NCBI RefSeq assembly: GCF_003129605.1
Contig: NZ_QBDX01000002.1
Span: 161,501 to 225,500, forward strand
Direction of reading: 5' to 3'
DNA length: 64,000 nt
DNA from: Hyphobacterium indicum
GTDB taxonomy: Bacteria; Pseudomonadota; Alphaproteobacteria; Caulobacterales; Maricaulaceae
In this document: positions 28,364 to 37,744 of the stretch, piece by piece
Position numbering within the stretch: the stretch's first letter is position 1
Layout of the letters: each line of letters opens with the position of its first letter
Made by a program: the position numbers and the translations under genes
The notes under the pieces: generated by a model
Database searches by the model: none
Seen by the model: only the letters and a program-made list of their open reading frames with translations
What the model was told of the DNA's origin: nothing

Positions 28364-29037
28364 CGGCGTGGGCGGACGGCTTTGCGCTCTTCCATGACAA
28401 TCGGCAGACGCCGGTCAAGATAGGCCTCGATCCGCTTCTCCAGCTCCTCGAGATGGGTCGAGAACATGTGACCGGCACCCGGCACTTCCTCGCGCTCGAT
28501 GACAATGCCCTTCTGGACACGCACCTTGCTCATCATGCGCTCCATATCGTCATAGGGCACGATCTTGTCTTCGGAGCCATGCAGGATGATGCCCGAGGCC
28601 GGGCAGGGGGCGAGGAAGTTGAAATCATACATGTTGGTGGGCGGGGCCACCGAGATGAAACCGCCGACTTCCGGGCGGCGCATCAGAAGCTGCATCCCCA
28701 CCCACGCACCGAAGGAATGACCGGCCACCCAGGAAAAGGGCGCATTATTGTTATAGGCTTGGATCCAGTCGAGCGCCGTCGCGGCATCGGACAATTCACC
28801 CAGCCCTTGATCATAGCTGCCCTGGCTGCGGCCGACTCCCCTGAAATTGAACCGCAATGTCGCAAAACCCCGCTTGCGGAAGATGTCATACATCATCACC
28901 GAGGTGTGGTTTTCCATATTCCCGCCGCCCATCGGATGGGCATGGCAAATCAGAGCGATTGGAGCATTGTCCGCTTCACCCGGAGCATAACGGCCTTCCA
29001 GGCGCCCTTCCGGGCCGGGGATGATGACGTCAGGCAT
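28360..29037 (-). CDS. Alpha/beta hydrolase
   Basis: This 225-residue alpha/beta hydrolase belongs to a family common in proteobacteria. It has the oxyanion segment CHAHPMGGGNMENH, the FRGVGRSQGSYD turn, the nucleophile elbow GHSFGA with the catalytic serine, an acid in HGSEDKIVPY, and the catalytic histidine in GAGHMFSTHL. ATG 29037 has AAAGGCG upstream; an earlier in-frame start at 29061 would add eight mostly lysine-rich residues. The substrate is unknown. Confidence 0.85.
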   Translation of the reverse strand: MPDVIIPGPEGRLEGRYAPGEADNAPIALICHAHPMGGGNMENHTSVMMYDIFRKRGFATLRFNFRGVGRSQGSYDQGLGELSDAATALDWIQAYNNNAPFSWVAGHSFGAWVGMQLLMRRPEVGGFISVAPPTNMYDFNFLAPCPASGIILHGSEDKIVPYDDMERMMSKVRVQKGIVIEREEVPGAGHMFSTHLEELEKRIEAYLDRRLPIVMEERKAVRPRR

Positions 29038-29131
29038 GGCGATTTCGCCTTTCTTTTTCAATTCCCAACTAACTGACGCGGTTTATCAACTGCAATCAGC
29101 CAGAAACTAAGTGTATGCGGGCACTAAAAAG

Positions 29132-29160
29132 TTGACTAAAACACTCGGAGATGTACGTCC
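29132..29160 (+). promoter_or_regulatory. Candidate promoter of the isc/suf operon
   Basis: TTGACT at 29132-29137 is followed 16 bases later by a weak TACGTC. The sequence GTTGACTAAAACACTC around it resembles half of an IscR type 1 site, so autorepression by the downstream IscR-like protein is plausible but not shown. Confidence 0.3.
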
Positions 29161-29249
29161 CTGAACGTAATGTTCCAGCCGCCCTGGCAAAGATGGCGCG
29201 TGATAACACAAGCCGCCTTGTAAATGCGAGGGTTTTGGGGAGTGAAGAC

Positions 29250-29714
29250 ATGAAGTTAAGCACCAAAGGCCGCTATGCCGTCATGGCGATGGCCGATCTG
29301 GCCCGCAGATCCATACGCGGTCCCGTCACTCTGGCCGACATCGCCTCGCGCCAATCCATATCGCTATCCTATCTTGAACAATTGTTCGCACGCTTGCGCA
29401 AAGCCGAGCTTGTCGATTCCGTGCGCGGACCCGGCGGCGGTTATTCCCTGGCACGGCCAGCGGAGAACATCCGCGTGATCGATATCATGTCCGCCGTCGA
29501 TGAGAGCGTCGATATCACGCGCTGCGAAGGTGAGGCCAGGGGCTGTATAGAGAATGGCCGCCGCTGTATCACTCATGATCTGTGGGATGAGCTGAGTCGC
29601 CACATCTACCTGTTCCTCGGATCGATCACGTTGGAAGATGTGATTGCCGGGCGGGTGATGGGCGCGGCCCGGGGTGCGAATGAACGCACATCGGACCCGA
29701 TGGCGGCGGAATAG
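29250..29714 (+). CDS. IscR-like Rrf2 family iron-sulfur regulator
   Basis: A 154-residue Rrf2 protein starting [18 protein letters not shown] with a winged helix at about 10-70 ([27 protein letters not shown]). Three cysteines at 92, 99 and 106 and His109 in RRCITHDLW match the IscR [2Fe-2S] ligands, each interval being one residue longer than in E. coli. It should sense cluster status and repress the operon it heads. ATG 29250 has GGGGAG upstream; the longer reading from 29151 is not favoured. It is followed 19 bases later by the cysteine desulfurase. Confidence 0.9.
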   Translation: MKLSTKGRYAVMAMADLARRSIRGPVTLADIASRQSISLSYLEQLFARLRKAELVDSVRGPGGGYSLARPAENIRVIDIMSAVDESVDITRCEGEARGCIENGRRCITHDLWDELSRHIYLFLGSITLEDVIAGRVMGAARGANERTSDPMAAE

Positions 29715-29733
29715 ACAAAGGCAATTGCGGGAA

Positions 29734-30876
29734 ATGGCAGTCTATCTCGATCACAATGCAACAACGCCGGTACGTCCTGAGGCGCGCCAGGCATTGCTGG
29801 ATGCCATGGATCGGGGCGGAAACGCGTCAGCTGTTCATTCCGCCGGGCGAGGCGCGCGCGCCATTCTTGAACACGCCCGCCTGTCGATTGCCCGGTCCGT
29901 CTGCGCCCAGCCGAATGACATCGTCTTCACGGCCGGCGGTACCGAAGCCGATAACCTCGCCATTGAAGGCGCGGTGCGGGGCGGTGGCGTGACCCGCATC
30001 ATCCATACGGTCAGCGAACACGAAGCCGTCGCGCGGTTCGCCGAGACCACCGCGCTGCCGGTCGAGTTGTTGCCGATCACACGCGACGGGCTGGCCGATC
30101 TGACCTGGTTGCAAAACCGGCTTTCAGCGCTCGGAGAAGACGAAAAGGTGCTGGTTTGTCTCCATGCCGCCAATAACGAAACCGGAGTGATCCAGCCCTT
30201 TGCCGAAGCCGCGCGCATTGTCCGCGAGGCTGGCGGGCTGTTCCATATCGATGCCGTGCAGGCGCTGGGAAAAATCCCGTTCGATTTCGCCGCCTCCGGG
30301 GCGCATTATGCGGCGGTTTCCGCGCACAAGGTCGGCGGGCCGCAAGGCGTGGGGGCTTTAATCCTGGCGTGCGACGCCCCATTTGATGTGCCAAGGCGCG
30401 GCGGTGGCCAGGAAAAGGGCCGACGCTCGGGCACGGAGAATGTGCCGGGAGCCTATGCCTTTGCCAAGGCACTGGAGGCCTGTCTGGCGGAGCCGGACAA
30501 ATGGAAGCAGATCGGAATCTGGCGCGACCGGATTGAATCCCAATTGCAGGAAATCGGCCCAAGCATCTGTTTTCTCGGCAAGAACGCGCCCCGCACGCCC
30601 AACACTTCGGCCATTTGTGTGCCGGGTTGGGAAGGTGGCATGCAGGTGATTGCACTCGACCTGTCCGGCATCTGCGTTAGTTCCGGCTCGGCCTGTTCAT
30701 CGGGCAAGACCGGCGTGTCGAGAACCTGGGCCTCGATGATGTGCGAGAAGACGGCAGGCTGCACGATCCGGGTCAGCCTGGGCTGGAATTCGACCGAAGC
30801 TGACGTCGAGGCCTTTCTGAAGGCCTGGTCAACCGAATATGCGCGGGTCAAACCGCGTCTCAAGGAAATCGCTTAA
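29734..30876 (+). CDS. Cysteine desulfurase (IscS/NifS type)
   Basis: A 380-residue PLP enzyme providing sulfur from cysteine. It starts [19 protein letters not shown], has the PLP lysine in [12 protein letters not shown], and carries the active-site loop [16 protein letters not shown] with the sulfur-accepting cysteine. It belongs to the group I (IscS/NifS) branch and so differs from SufS at the end of the same operon. Start ATG 29734. It overlaps nothing and is followed 13 bases later by sufB. Confidence 0.93.
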   Translation: MAVYLDHNATTPVRPEARQALLDAMDRGGNASAVHSAGRGARAILEHARLSIARSVCAQPNDIVFTAGGTEADNLAIEGAVRGGGVTRIIHTVSEHEAVARFAETTALPVELLPITRDGLADLTWLQNRLSALGEDEKVLVCLHAANNETGVIQPFAEAARIVREAGGLFHIDAVQALGKIPFDFAASGAHYAAVSAHKVGGPQGVGALILACDAPFDVPRRGGGQEKGRRSGTENVPGAYAFAKALEACLAEPDKWKQIGIWRDRIESQLQEIGPSICFLGKNAPRTPNTSAICVPGWEGGMQVIALDLSGICVSSGSACSSGKTGVSRTWASMMCEKTAGCTIRVSLGWNSTEADVEAFLKAWSTEYARVKPRLKEIA

Positions 30877-30889
30877 GCGAAAGAAAATC

Positions 30890-32392
30890 ATGGTAGCGGT
30901 CAAGGAAACCATCGCAGACGTCAAACGTCTGGAATCGGACAAGTACAAGTACGGCTTCACCACCGAGGTGGAGCAGGAACGTGCGCCGAAAGGCCTGTCT
31001 GAAGAGACCGTCCGCTATATCTCGGCCAAGAAGGACGAGCCGAGATGGATGCTCGACTGGCGGTTGGAAGCCTATAAGCGCTGGCTGGAGATGCGCGAGC
31101 CGGACTGGGCCAAGGTCAATTATCCGAAGATCGATTATCAGGACATCTATTATTACGCCGAGCCATCGTCCGGCGCGAAATACGAGTCCATCGACGATGT
31201 GCCGCCGGAAATCCTCGCCGATTTTGAACGCCTCGGTATTCCGCTGCGTGAACAGGAAGTCCTGCTCGGCGTCGCCGGGGCCGCTGAAACCGCCGCCGAA
31301 GCGCGCGAGAAGCCGCGCGTCGCCGTGGATGCCGTATTTGACAGCGTGTCAGTAGCCACCACGTTCAAGGCCGAACTCGCCAAGGCGGGTGTCATCTTCA
31401 TGTCGATCTCCGAAGCCATTCGCGAGCATCCGGAGCTGGTGAAGAAATACCTCGCCTCGGTGGTGCCGACATCGGACAATTATTTTGCCACGCTCAATTG
31501 CGCGGTCTTTTCCGACGGGACGTTTGTCTATGTGCCCAAGGGCGTGCGCTGCCCGATGGAGCTTTCCACCTATTTCCGCATGAATGCGGAAGGCACAGGC
31601 CAGTTTGAACGCACGCTGATCATCGCGGAAGAGGGGTCTTACGTCTCCTATCTGGAAGGCTGCACCGCGCCGATGCGCGATGAAAACCAGCTGCACGCCG
31701 CCGTGGTCGAACTCGTCGCGATGGATGATGCCGAGATCAAGTATTCGACCGTCCAGAACTGGTGGCCGGGCGATGAGAACGGCAAGGGCGGCGTTTATAA
31801 CTTCGTCACCAAGCGTGCCGATTGCCGGGGCAAGAATTCCAAGGTCTCCTGGACACAGGTCGAGACCGGCTCCGCCATCACCTGGAAATACCCGTCCTGC
31901 ATTCTGCGCGGGGACAATTCGGTGGGTGAGTTCTACTCCGTCGCCGTCACCAATGGCGCACAGCAGGCCGATACCGGCACCAAGATGATCCATCTGGGCA
32001 AGAATACCCGCTCGCGCATCATCTCGAAGGGGATTTCGGCCGGGCGCTCGGACAACACCTATCGCGGTCTGGTCTCCATCCATGCCAAGGCTGAGGGCGC
32101 CCGCAATTTTACGCAATGTGACAGCCTGCTGATCGGCGATCAGTGCGGTGCGCATACCGTGCCCTATATCGAATGCAAGACGCCAAAGGCGCAGCTGGAG
32201 CACGAGGCGACAACGACAAAACTCGCCGAGGACCAACTCTTCTATGCCCGCCAGCGCGGTCTGGACGAGGAAACGGCCACGGCGCTTCTGGTGAACGGTT
32301 TTGTTCGCGAAGTCCTGCAGGAATTGCCGATGGAATTCGCCGTCGAAGCCCAGCAATTGCTCAAGGTTTCGCTTGAAGGGAGCGTGGGATGA
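30890..32392 (+). CDS. sufB: Fe-S cluster scaffold SufB
   Basis: SufB of 500 residues, the scaffold subunit of the SufBC2D complex. Its hallmarks are [13 protein letters not shown]-like [68 protein letters not shown]-like [16 protein letters not shown], and [13 protein letters not shown], with SISAGRS-type [14 protein letters not shown] near the cluster site. Its stop shares ATGA with the start of the unknown gene that separates it from sufC. Confidence 0.97.
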   Translation: MVAVKETIADVKRLESDKYKYGFTTEVEQERAPKGLSEETVRYISAKKDEPRWMLDWRLEAYKRWLEMREPDWAKVNYPKIDYQDIYYYAEPSSGAKYESIDDVPPEILADFERLGIPLREQEVLLGVAGAAETAAEAREKPRVAVDAVFDSVSVATTFKAELAKAGVIFMSISEAIREHPELVKKYLASVVPTSDNYFATLNCAVFSDGTFVYVPKGVRCPMELSTYFRMNAEGTGQFERTLIIAEEGSYVSYLEGCTAPMRDENQLHAAVVELVAMDDAEIKYSTVQNWWPGDENGKGGVYNFVTKRADCRGKNSKVSWTQVETGSAITWKYPSCILRGDNSVGEFYSVAVTNGAQQADTGTKMIHLGKNTRSRIISKGISAGRSDNTYRGLVSIHAKAEGARNFTQCDSLLIGDQCGAHTVPYIECKTPKAQLEHEATTTKLAEDQLFYARQRGLDEETATALLVNGFVREVLQELPMEFAVEAQQLLKVSLEGSVG

Positions 32393-33018
32393 TCGAATTC
32401 GCACTCGCCGCCGCGCTGATGGCGCAGGATGTTGGCCAGGAAGGTCTGCCACTGTGCGATGAGCTGGAAAGCAATGCCACGCACGAAGATTGCGTGCTTC
32501 AGACAGCTGGCGACCACGCCTTCATCCTCAGCTTCGATTTCTCGCCGCTGGATGATCGCCGCGAAATGATTGATGCAACGGTGCGTCAAGCCGATGGCAC
32601 GCTGGCACAGACGATGAGCTATGCCACGGAAAGCTTCTTCTATCCCAGCCTGTCCGACCTCAATGGCGACGGCATGGAGGAATTGCTGGTTCCGCTGGAA
32701 ACCGGAAATGTCAACACCACCTACAGCCTCGCCATCGGCACCGAGTACGGCTTCGAATGGACGTCATATGAATTGAATGGCTATGGCGTGGATCCGGTCG
32801 GCGAGGGCGTGTTCATGGTCGCCGCCCGCGACAGCGCGATCGCCCGCTATATCGAATTCTATCGCCTTGAAGGGCTTGAGCTCGACAATATCGCCACGAT
32901 TTTCCTGACATACGAGACCGTCGAGGACGTCGATGACGGCCCCGACTGCTCGCTCGTCGATGGCGGCCAAACAGAGGGCGAGGCGTATTATTGCGGCCTC
33001 GCAATGGGTAATCAGTAA
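32389..33018 (+). CDS. Unrecognised protein inserted between sufB and sufC
   Basis: 209 residues, overlapping sufB by ATGA upstream and ending at the TAA that overlaps the sufC ATG, so it is locked into the suf operon. The N-terminus ([11 protein letters not shown]) is a short hydrophobic stretch without the usual basic residues, a poor but possible signal peptide. Residues 90-99 ([10 protein letters not shown]) look like a calcium-binding DxNxDG loop of the FG-GAP/VCBS kind. Four cysteines at 23, 35, 187 and 202 could form two disulfides if it is exported. The protein is acidic. I do not recognise the family; it does not resemble any Suf component. Confidence 0.8.
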   Translation: MIEFALAAALMAQDVGQEGLPLCDELESNATHEDCVLQTAGDHAFILSFDFSPLDDRREMIDATVRQADGTLAQTMSYATESFFYPSLSDLNGDGMEELLVPLETGNVNTTYSLAIGTEYGFEWTSYELNGYGVDPVGEGVFMVAARDSAIARYIEFYRLEGLELDNIATIFLTYETVEDVDDGPDCSLVDGGQTEGEAYYCGLAMGNQ

Positions 33019-33767
33019 TGCTTGAGATCAAGAACCTCCACGCCTCGGTTGGCGGCGACAAACCCATCCTCAAGGGGTTGGACCTGTCTGTGCCCAAGGG
33101 TGAGGTGCACGCCATCATGGGCCCGAACGGCTCTGGCAAATCGACCCTGTCTTATGTGCTGACCGGCCGGGACGGCTATGAGGCGACAGACGGGACCATC
33201 CTCTATGACGGTGAGGACGTCGCCGGCATGGCCCCGGAAGAGCGTGCTGCCAAGGGCCTGTTCCTGTCCTTCCAGTATCCGGTGGAAATTCCCGGCGTGC
33301 CGACTTTGACCTTCATGAAGGAAGCGCTGAATGCACAGCGTCGCGCCCGCGGCGAGGACGAGATGTCGGCCCCGGATTTCATGAAGACGGTCCGGGAAAA
33401 GGCAAAACTTCTGAATATTTCCGGTGATATGTTGAAGCGTCCTCTGAATGTCGGATTTTCCGGCGGCGAGAAGAAACGCCTCGAAATCCTGCAGGCGGCT
33501 GTTCTGGAACCGCGTTTCCTCATCCTCGATGAAACCGATAGCGGGCTGGACATTGACGCGCTGAAAGTTGTCTCCGATGGCGTCAATGCGCTGCGATCGC
33601 CCGAGCGCGGCATGTTGGTCATCACCCACTATCAGCGCCTGCTGGATCATATTTCGCCTGATGTTGTCCATGTGATGAGCGACGGGAAGATCGTGGCGTC
33701 CGGCGGCCCGGAGCTCGCAAAGGAGCTCGAGGCCGAAGGCTATGACAAATATGTGAGGGCGGCCTGA
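33018..33767 (+). CDS. sufC: Fe-S assembly ATPase SufC
   Basis: This 249-residue ABC-type ATPase of the SufBC2D complex has Walker A in GPNGSGKST, the signature FSGGEKKRLEIL, Walker B in FLILDETDSGLDIDAL, and the switch His in VITHYQRLLDHI. It hydrolyses ATP to remodel SufB-SufD for cluster assembly. It starts one base into the stop of the preceding gene and shares its last base with sufD, so translation is tightly coupled. Confidence 0.98.
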   Translation: MLEIKNLHASVGGDKPILKGLDLSVPKGEVHAIMGPNGSGKSTLSYVLTGRDGYEATDGTILYDGEDVAGMAPEERAAKGLFLSFQYPVEIPGVPTLTFMKEALNAQRRARGEDEMSAPDFMKTVREKAKLLNISGDMLKRPLNVGFSGGEKKRLEILQAAVLEPRFLILDETDSGLDIDALKVVSDGVNALRSPERGMLVITHYQRLLDHISPDVVHVMSDGKIVASGGPELAKELEAEGYDKYVRAA

Positions 33768-34876
33768 TGGCAGTCATCGAACCCACAAACGCCCTTGAGC
33801 AGGTGCTCTTGCCCTTCAAGGGGGCGACCGGCTGGCGTGGCGACTTCGCGGCCCGTCTGAAAAAGGACGGCCTGCCGACGAGGCGCGATGAAGACTGGAA
33901 ATGGTCGGATGTGGCGCGGGCCACCAAAGGCATTACCGGCGCGGGAAAAGTCCAGTTCCGGTCCTCGGTCAATCCGGAGTGGACCGAAGTGCGCCGTGCG
34001 GCAGATCAGGATTTCTTTGCCAATCTGCTGGCCTTTGCCGGTGTGATGAATGTCACCTATTTCGAGCCCCGGAATCTGACCGTACTCGATCTCGATTTCC
34101 GGGCGCTGAAAGGCGTGTCACAAGCCGCGGCCACGATTGTAGGAGCGCCGGGCATGTCCGTCAGGGTGCATGAACATTACAGCTCGGAAGCCCAGGCCTT
34201 CAGCGCCATCGGTGTGGATTACGTTGTTTGGCCGGGCGCGCGTGTGGAGCGTGTCATCCTGATCGACGAAGCGCCGGAATCCGTACTGCTTTTATCCAGT
34301 GGCGTGACCGTGCATGAGACCGGCGAGTTTGTGCAGACCGTGATTTCCCAGGGCGGCAAGCTGGTCCGGCATGAAACCCAGCTGCATTCCGCAGGCGGGG
34401 GCGCAAAAGTGACGCTGAACGCGGCATATCTCGTCGGCAAGGGCGCACACGCGGATCTGACGACCCGCGTCAACATGCACGGGCCGGACGGAAAATTGTC
34501 ACAATTGACCAAAGGTATTGCCTATGGCGGTGGCCATGGCGTTTTCCAGGGCAAGATCCACGTCAAGCGTGAAGCCCAGAAAACCGACGCCCGGATGACC
34601 CATAAGGGCATGATCATCGACGAGAAATCCGAGATCGACGCCAAGCCCGAACTGGAAATCTATGCCGATGACGTTGAATGCGCGCACGGAAATGCGATTG
34701 GCACGCTGGATGAAATGGCGCTCTTCTACATGCAGCAGCGCGGCCTTCCGGAATCCGAGGCGCGCCGCCTGCTGGTGGAAAGCTTTCTGGATGAAGCCCT
34801 CGCTGAAATCACGCATGAACAGACGGCGGCCACGATCCGCGGCCTGATGTCGAAGCGGTTGAAGGACCTGGTATGA
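33767..34876 (+). CDS. sufD: Fe-S cluster assembly protein SufD
   Basis: SufD of 369 residues, paralog and partner of SufB. It has DEDWKW near the start (RRDEDWKWSDVARATKGI), the beta-helix core with KTDARMTHKGMIIDEKSEID, and YADDVECAHGNAIGTLDEMALFYMQQRG, which holds the conserved Cys and His. It ends with the helix LLVESFLDEALAEI. Stop and start overlap sufS by four bases. Confidence 0.96.
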   Translation: MAVIEPTNALEQVLLPFKGATGWRGDFAARLKKDGLPTRRDEDWKWSDVARATKGITGAGKVQFRSSVNPEWTEVRRAADQDFFANLLAFAGVMNVTYFEPRNLTVLDLDFRALKGVSQAAATIVGAPGMSVRVHEHYSSEAQAFSAIGVDYVVWPGARVERVILIDEAPESVLLLSSGVTVHETGEFVQTVISQGGKLVRHETQLHSAGGGAKVTLNAAYLVGKGAHADLTTRVNMHGPDGKLSQLTKGIAYGGGHGVFQGKIHVKREAQKTDARMTHKGMIIDEKSEIDAKPELEIYADDVECAHGNAIGTLDEMALFYMQQRGLPESEARRLLVESFLDEALAEITHEQTAATIRGLMSKRLKDLV

Positions 34877-36111
34877 CGGCGCACACGCCCATAAAGGCGC
34901 TCGATATCGCGGCGATCCGGTCGGAATTCCCGATCCTGCAGCGCGAAATCAATGGCAAGCCACTGGTCTATCTGGACAATGCCGCCTCTGCGCAGAAGCC
35001 GGAGGCTGTGATCGAGGCGCTCTCGAACGTGTATCGCCATTCCTATGCCAATGTGCATCGCGGCCTGCATACGCTGGCCAATGAGGCCACCGAGGCGTTC
35101 GAGGGCGCTCGGCAGAAGATTGCCGACTTTCTGGGCGCTCAGAATGCCGCACAGATCGTTCTGACACGCGGTGCTACAGAAGCCATCAATCTGGTCGCCA
35201 ACAGTTTCGGCCAGACCCTTGAATCCGGCGATGAAATCATCCTCAGCCAGATGGAACACCACTCCAACATCATTCCCTGGCAGCTGCTGGCGCAGCGCAC
35301 CGGTGCGGTGATCAGATGGTGTCCGGTCACCCAGACCGGAGAGCTCGATTATGATGCGCTGATGGGCCTGATGAGTGCGCGCACGCGGCTGGTGGCCATG
35401 GTCCATATGTCCAACGTGCTGGGCACCACGAATGATGCCTCGCGTATCGTGAAGATGGCCCGCGACAATGGCGCGGCTGTGCTGCTGGACGGCTCGCAGT
35501 CTGCGGTTCACATGCCGGTCAATGTGACCGAGCTCGGGTGTGACTTTTTCGTCTTCACCGGTCACAAGCTCTATGGCCCGTCCGGCGCCGGTGCGCTTTA
35601 TGCGTCGGGCGACTGGCTGGACCGGCTGCCACCCTGGCAGGGCGGGGGCGAGATGATCGCGGATGTGCATGAAGATCATTCGACCTGGGCCGATGTACCG
35701 CACAAATTCGAGGCCGGAACGCCGGCCATAGCGGACGTCATCGGGCTCGGCGCCGCAATCGATTGGGTCCGCCGCTTCGATCGTATTGCGGTGATGGAGC
35801 ATGAGCGCGCGCTGCTCGACCGGGCGACCCAGGGCGTGTCCGCCATGCCGGGCATCCAGCTGATCGGCACGGCGCAGGACAAGGGGGCGATCCTGTCCTT
35901 TGCGATGGAGGGCGCCCATGCGCATGATCTGGCGCAATTGCTCGACAAATATGGAGTGGCCGTCCGCGCCGGCCATCACTGTGCCCAGCCGTTGATGCGC
36001 CGCTTCGGTGTGGACTCGACGGTCCGGGCCAGTTTCGCGATCTACAACACGGCTGACGAAGTCGATGTCTTTCTCGAGGCATTGCATAAAGCGAAGAGTT
36101 TTCTCATCTAG
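34873..36111 (+). CDS. sufS: Cysteine desulfurase SufS
   Basis: A 412-residue group II desulfurase. The PLP lysine is in FVFTGHKLYGPSG, the catalytic cysteine in RAGHHCAQPLMRRFGV, and PLP contacts in RGATEAINLVANSF and MEHHSNIIPWQ. It normally works with SufE or SufU, neither of which is visible in this window. It is followed directly, without a gap, by the DUF59 gene. Confidence 0.97.
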   Translation: MTAHTPIKALDIAAIRSEFPILQREINGKPLVYLDNAASAQKPEAVIEALSNVYRHSYANVHRGLHTLANEATEAFEGARQKIADFLGAQNAAQIVLTRGATEAINLVANSFGQTLESGDEIILSQMEHHSNIIPWQLLAQRTGAVIRWCPVTQTGELDYDALMGLMSARTRLVAMVHMSNVLGTTNDASRIVKMARDNGAAVLLDGSQSAVHMPVNVTELGCDFFVFTGHKLYGPSGAGALYASGDWLDRLPPWQGGGEMIADVHEDHSTWADVPHKFEAGTPAIADVIGLGAAIDWVRRFDRIAVMEHERALLDRATQGVSAMPGIQLIGTAQDKGAILSFAMEGAHAHDLAQLLDKYGVAVRAGHHCAQPLMRRFGVDSTVRASFAIYNTADEVDVFLEALHKAKSFLI

Positions 36112-36528
36112 ATGACTGACATGACCGAAAATGCCCGCGATATGATTGATCTTTCCCGCCGCCCGGACCCCGAGCCGGCCGCGGATGCCCCGTCTGCGCC
36201 CTCCAGCATTCCGGCCGAAGAGCTGGAGCGGATCACGGCCGATGTCGTGGAGGCGATGAAGACTGTCTTCGATCCGGAAATCCCGGTCGATATCTATGAG
36301 CTCGGCCTGATCTACAAGGTCGACCTGGACGATGATCGCACCATGCACATCACCATGACGCTGACGGCGCCCGGCTGTCCGGTGGCGGGCGAGATGCCGA
36401 TGTGGGTGCACGATGCGGCTGCGCAGGTCGAAGGCGTGGAAAAGGTAAAGGTCGAACTGGTCTTTGAACCGCCCTGGACGCCGGACCGGATGACCGACGA
36501 AGCGCGCCTGGCGCTGAACATGCTGTAG
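36112..36528 (+). CDS. DUF59/MIP18 family Suf protein (SufT-like)
   Basis: A 138-residue protein whose core (about 40-135) is a DUF59 domain. It contains VVEAMKTVFDPEIPVDIYELGLIYKV-type sequence with DPEIPVDIYELGLIY, LTAPGCPVAGEMP with the conserved cysteine, and VELVFEPPWTPDRMT. In suf operons such proteins assist cluster insertion or maturation. The first 40 residues are acidic and probably flexible. The ATG follows the sufS stop immediately. The SufT name is by context only. Confidence 0.9.
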   Translation: MTDMTENARDMIDLSRRPDPEPAADAPSAPSSIPAEELERITADVVEAMKTVFDPEIPVDIYELGLIYKVDLDDDRTMHITMTLTAPGCPVAGEMPMWVHDAAAQVEGVEKVKVELVFEPPWTPDRMTDEARLALNML

Positions 36529-36539
36529 AGGCCAAGGAT

Positions 36540-36896
36540 ATGACGGAAAAGAAACAGGCCCTGACCATTTCCGACCGCGCCGCCGAGCGCGTGAAGGACA
36601 TCATGGCGTCCCGCGGCGCCGGCTATCTGCGCGTGGGCGTCAAGAAGGGCGGCTGTGCCGGTATGGAATATGTGATGGATTACATCACCGCTCCCGAACC
36701 TCTGGACGAAATCGTCGAGGACAAGGGCGTGACCATCGTCGTGGATGCCACCTCCCTGCTATTCCTTCTGGGATCACAGATCGACTGGGATGTGACTCCG
36801 ATTTCCTCGAAATTCGTGTTCCGCAATCCGAACGAGACGGATGCTTGCGGATGCGGCGAGAGTGTCACCCTCATTCCCGCCCAGACGACGCACTGA
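36540..36896 (+). CDS. sufA: A-type iron-sulfur carrier
   Basis: A 118-residue HesB/IscA-fold carrier with the three cluster cysteines at 39 (KKGGCAGMEY), 103 and 105 (DACGCGES). It hands clusters from SufBCD to client proteins. Family variants SufA, IscA and ErpA are hard to separate by sequence alone; SufA is chosen from the operon. It lies 11 bases after the DUF59 gene and closes the suf block. Confidence 0.92.
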   Translation: MTEKKQALTISDRAAERVKDIMASRGAGYLRVGVKKGGCAGMEYVMDYITAPEPLDEIVEDKGVTIVVDATSLLFLLGSQIDWDVTPISSKFVFRNPNETDACGCGESVTLIPAQTTH

Positions 36897-37012
36897 GTCC
36901 TGCGCAAGCCGCGTGGCGGACTGCGAAAAAGCATTCGTTCGCCGGGCCGATTGCAAGTAAGAAGAGCGCGGCATGGCTATCCGGTTTTGCCAGAGCTGTA
37001 GGGGCGACTGAC

Positions 37013-37618
37013 GTGAAACTCCTGATGACCGAGACTTCGCCCTATGCGAGGAAATGCCGGATGCTGATCCGGGAACAGGGGCTCACGGCCCGGATCGAGG
37101 AGATCGAGGCCCTGCCGCTGGAGGACCCGGATGATCTGCTGTCGGCCAACCCCCTTGGCAAGGTCCCGGCGCTCATCCGGGACGGAGCAACACCGCTCGT
37201 CGATAGCCCGCTGATCTGCGAATATATCGACAGCCTCAATGAGGACCGCTGGATTCCCAAATCCGGCACATCGCGCTGGCGCGTCTTGCGCTTCCAGGCG
37301 ATTGCCGACGGTATCCTCGACCTCGCTGTCGGCCGCCGTCTGGAAATGATCCGGCCGGACGACAAACGCTTTGATTTCTGGATCGAGCGGCAGGAAAGCG
37401 GCATCCGCCGGTCACTTGATCTGCTCGAATCCGAAGCCGACAAGTTTGCCGGGGCCTTCGATCTGGGCGGCATGGCCATCGCCGTGGCACTTGGATATCT
37501 TGATTTCCGCTATCCGGAGAGCGAATGGCGGACCGACCGCGATCGTTTGACGGCCTTCCATGAGAAATGGAAAGAGCGTCCATCCTATCAGTCGACGGAA
37601 CCCCCGGCCGCTGCGTGA
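37013..37618 (+). CDS. Glutathione S-transferase family protein
   Basis: A 201-residue GST. The thioredoxin-fold N-domain (about 1-78) has the glutathione-binding start TETSPYARKCRMLI, the cis-proline stretch NPLGKVPAL, and DSPLICEYIDSL, which binds the gamma-glutamyl part. The C-domain is helical with LGGMAIAVALGYLDFRYPE, the N-capping region of GSTs. GTG 37013 with AGGGG upstream is the likely start; the earlier reading from 36845 overlaps sufA and lacks GST features. Substrate unknown. It may be cotranscribed with the suf genes. Confidence 0.85.
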   Translation: MKLLMTETSPYARKCRMLIREQGLTARIEEIEALPLEDPDDLLSANPLGKVPALIRDGATPLVDSPLICEYIDSLNEDRWIPKSGTSRWRVLRFQAIADGILDLAVGRRLEMIRPDDKRFDFWIERQESGIRRSLDLLESEADKFAGAFDLGGMAIAVALGYLDFRYPESEWRTDRDRLTAFHEKWKERPSYQSTEPPAAA

Positions 37619-37692
37619 GCCGCAGCCGCACAGGCCTGACGTCTTGCATGACGGCTGAACTATTTCCCGTATGATGTGAAGCGATAAAGAAA

Positions 37693-37718
37693 AAGCCCCG
37701 GTGGTAATGCCGGGGCTT
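37693..37718 (-). terminator. Intrinsic terminator of the GGDEF gene
   Basis: A 9-bp stem AAGCCCCGG / CCGGGGCTT with an 8-base loop, followed on the minus strand by a T-rich run (TTTTTCTTT, including part of the stem). It lies 27 bases past the GGDEF stop. Confidence 0.85.
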
Positions 37719-37744
37719 GGACTAATGCGTTTTCACAGGCGCTG

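Noticed and set aside
34726-36411. 561-codon minus-strand frame opposite sufS and the DUF59 gene
   Set aside because: It is antisense to two well-supported genes and its composition is that of a GC-skewed shadow.
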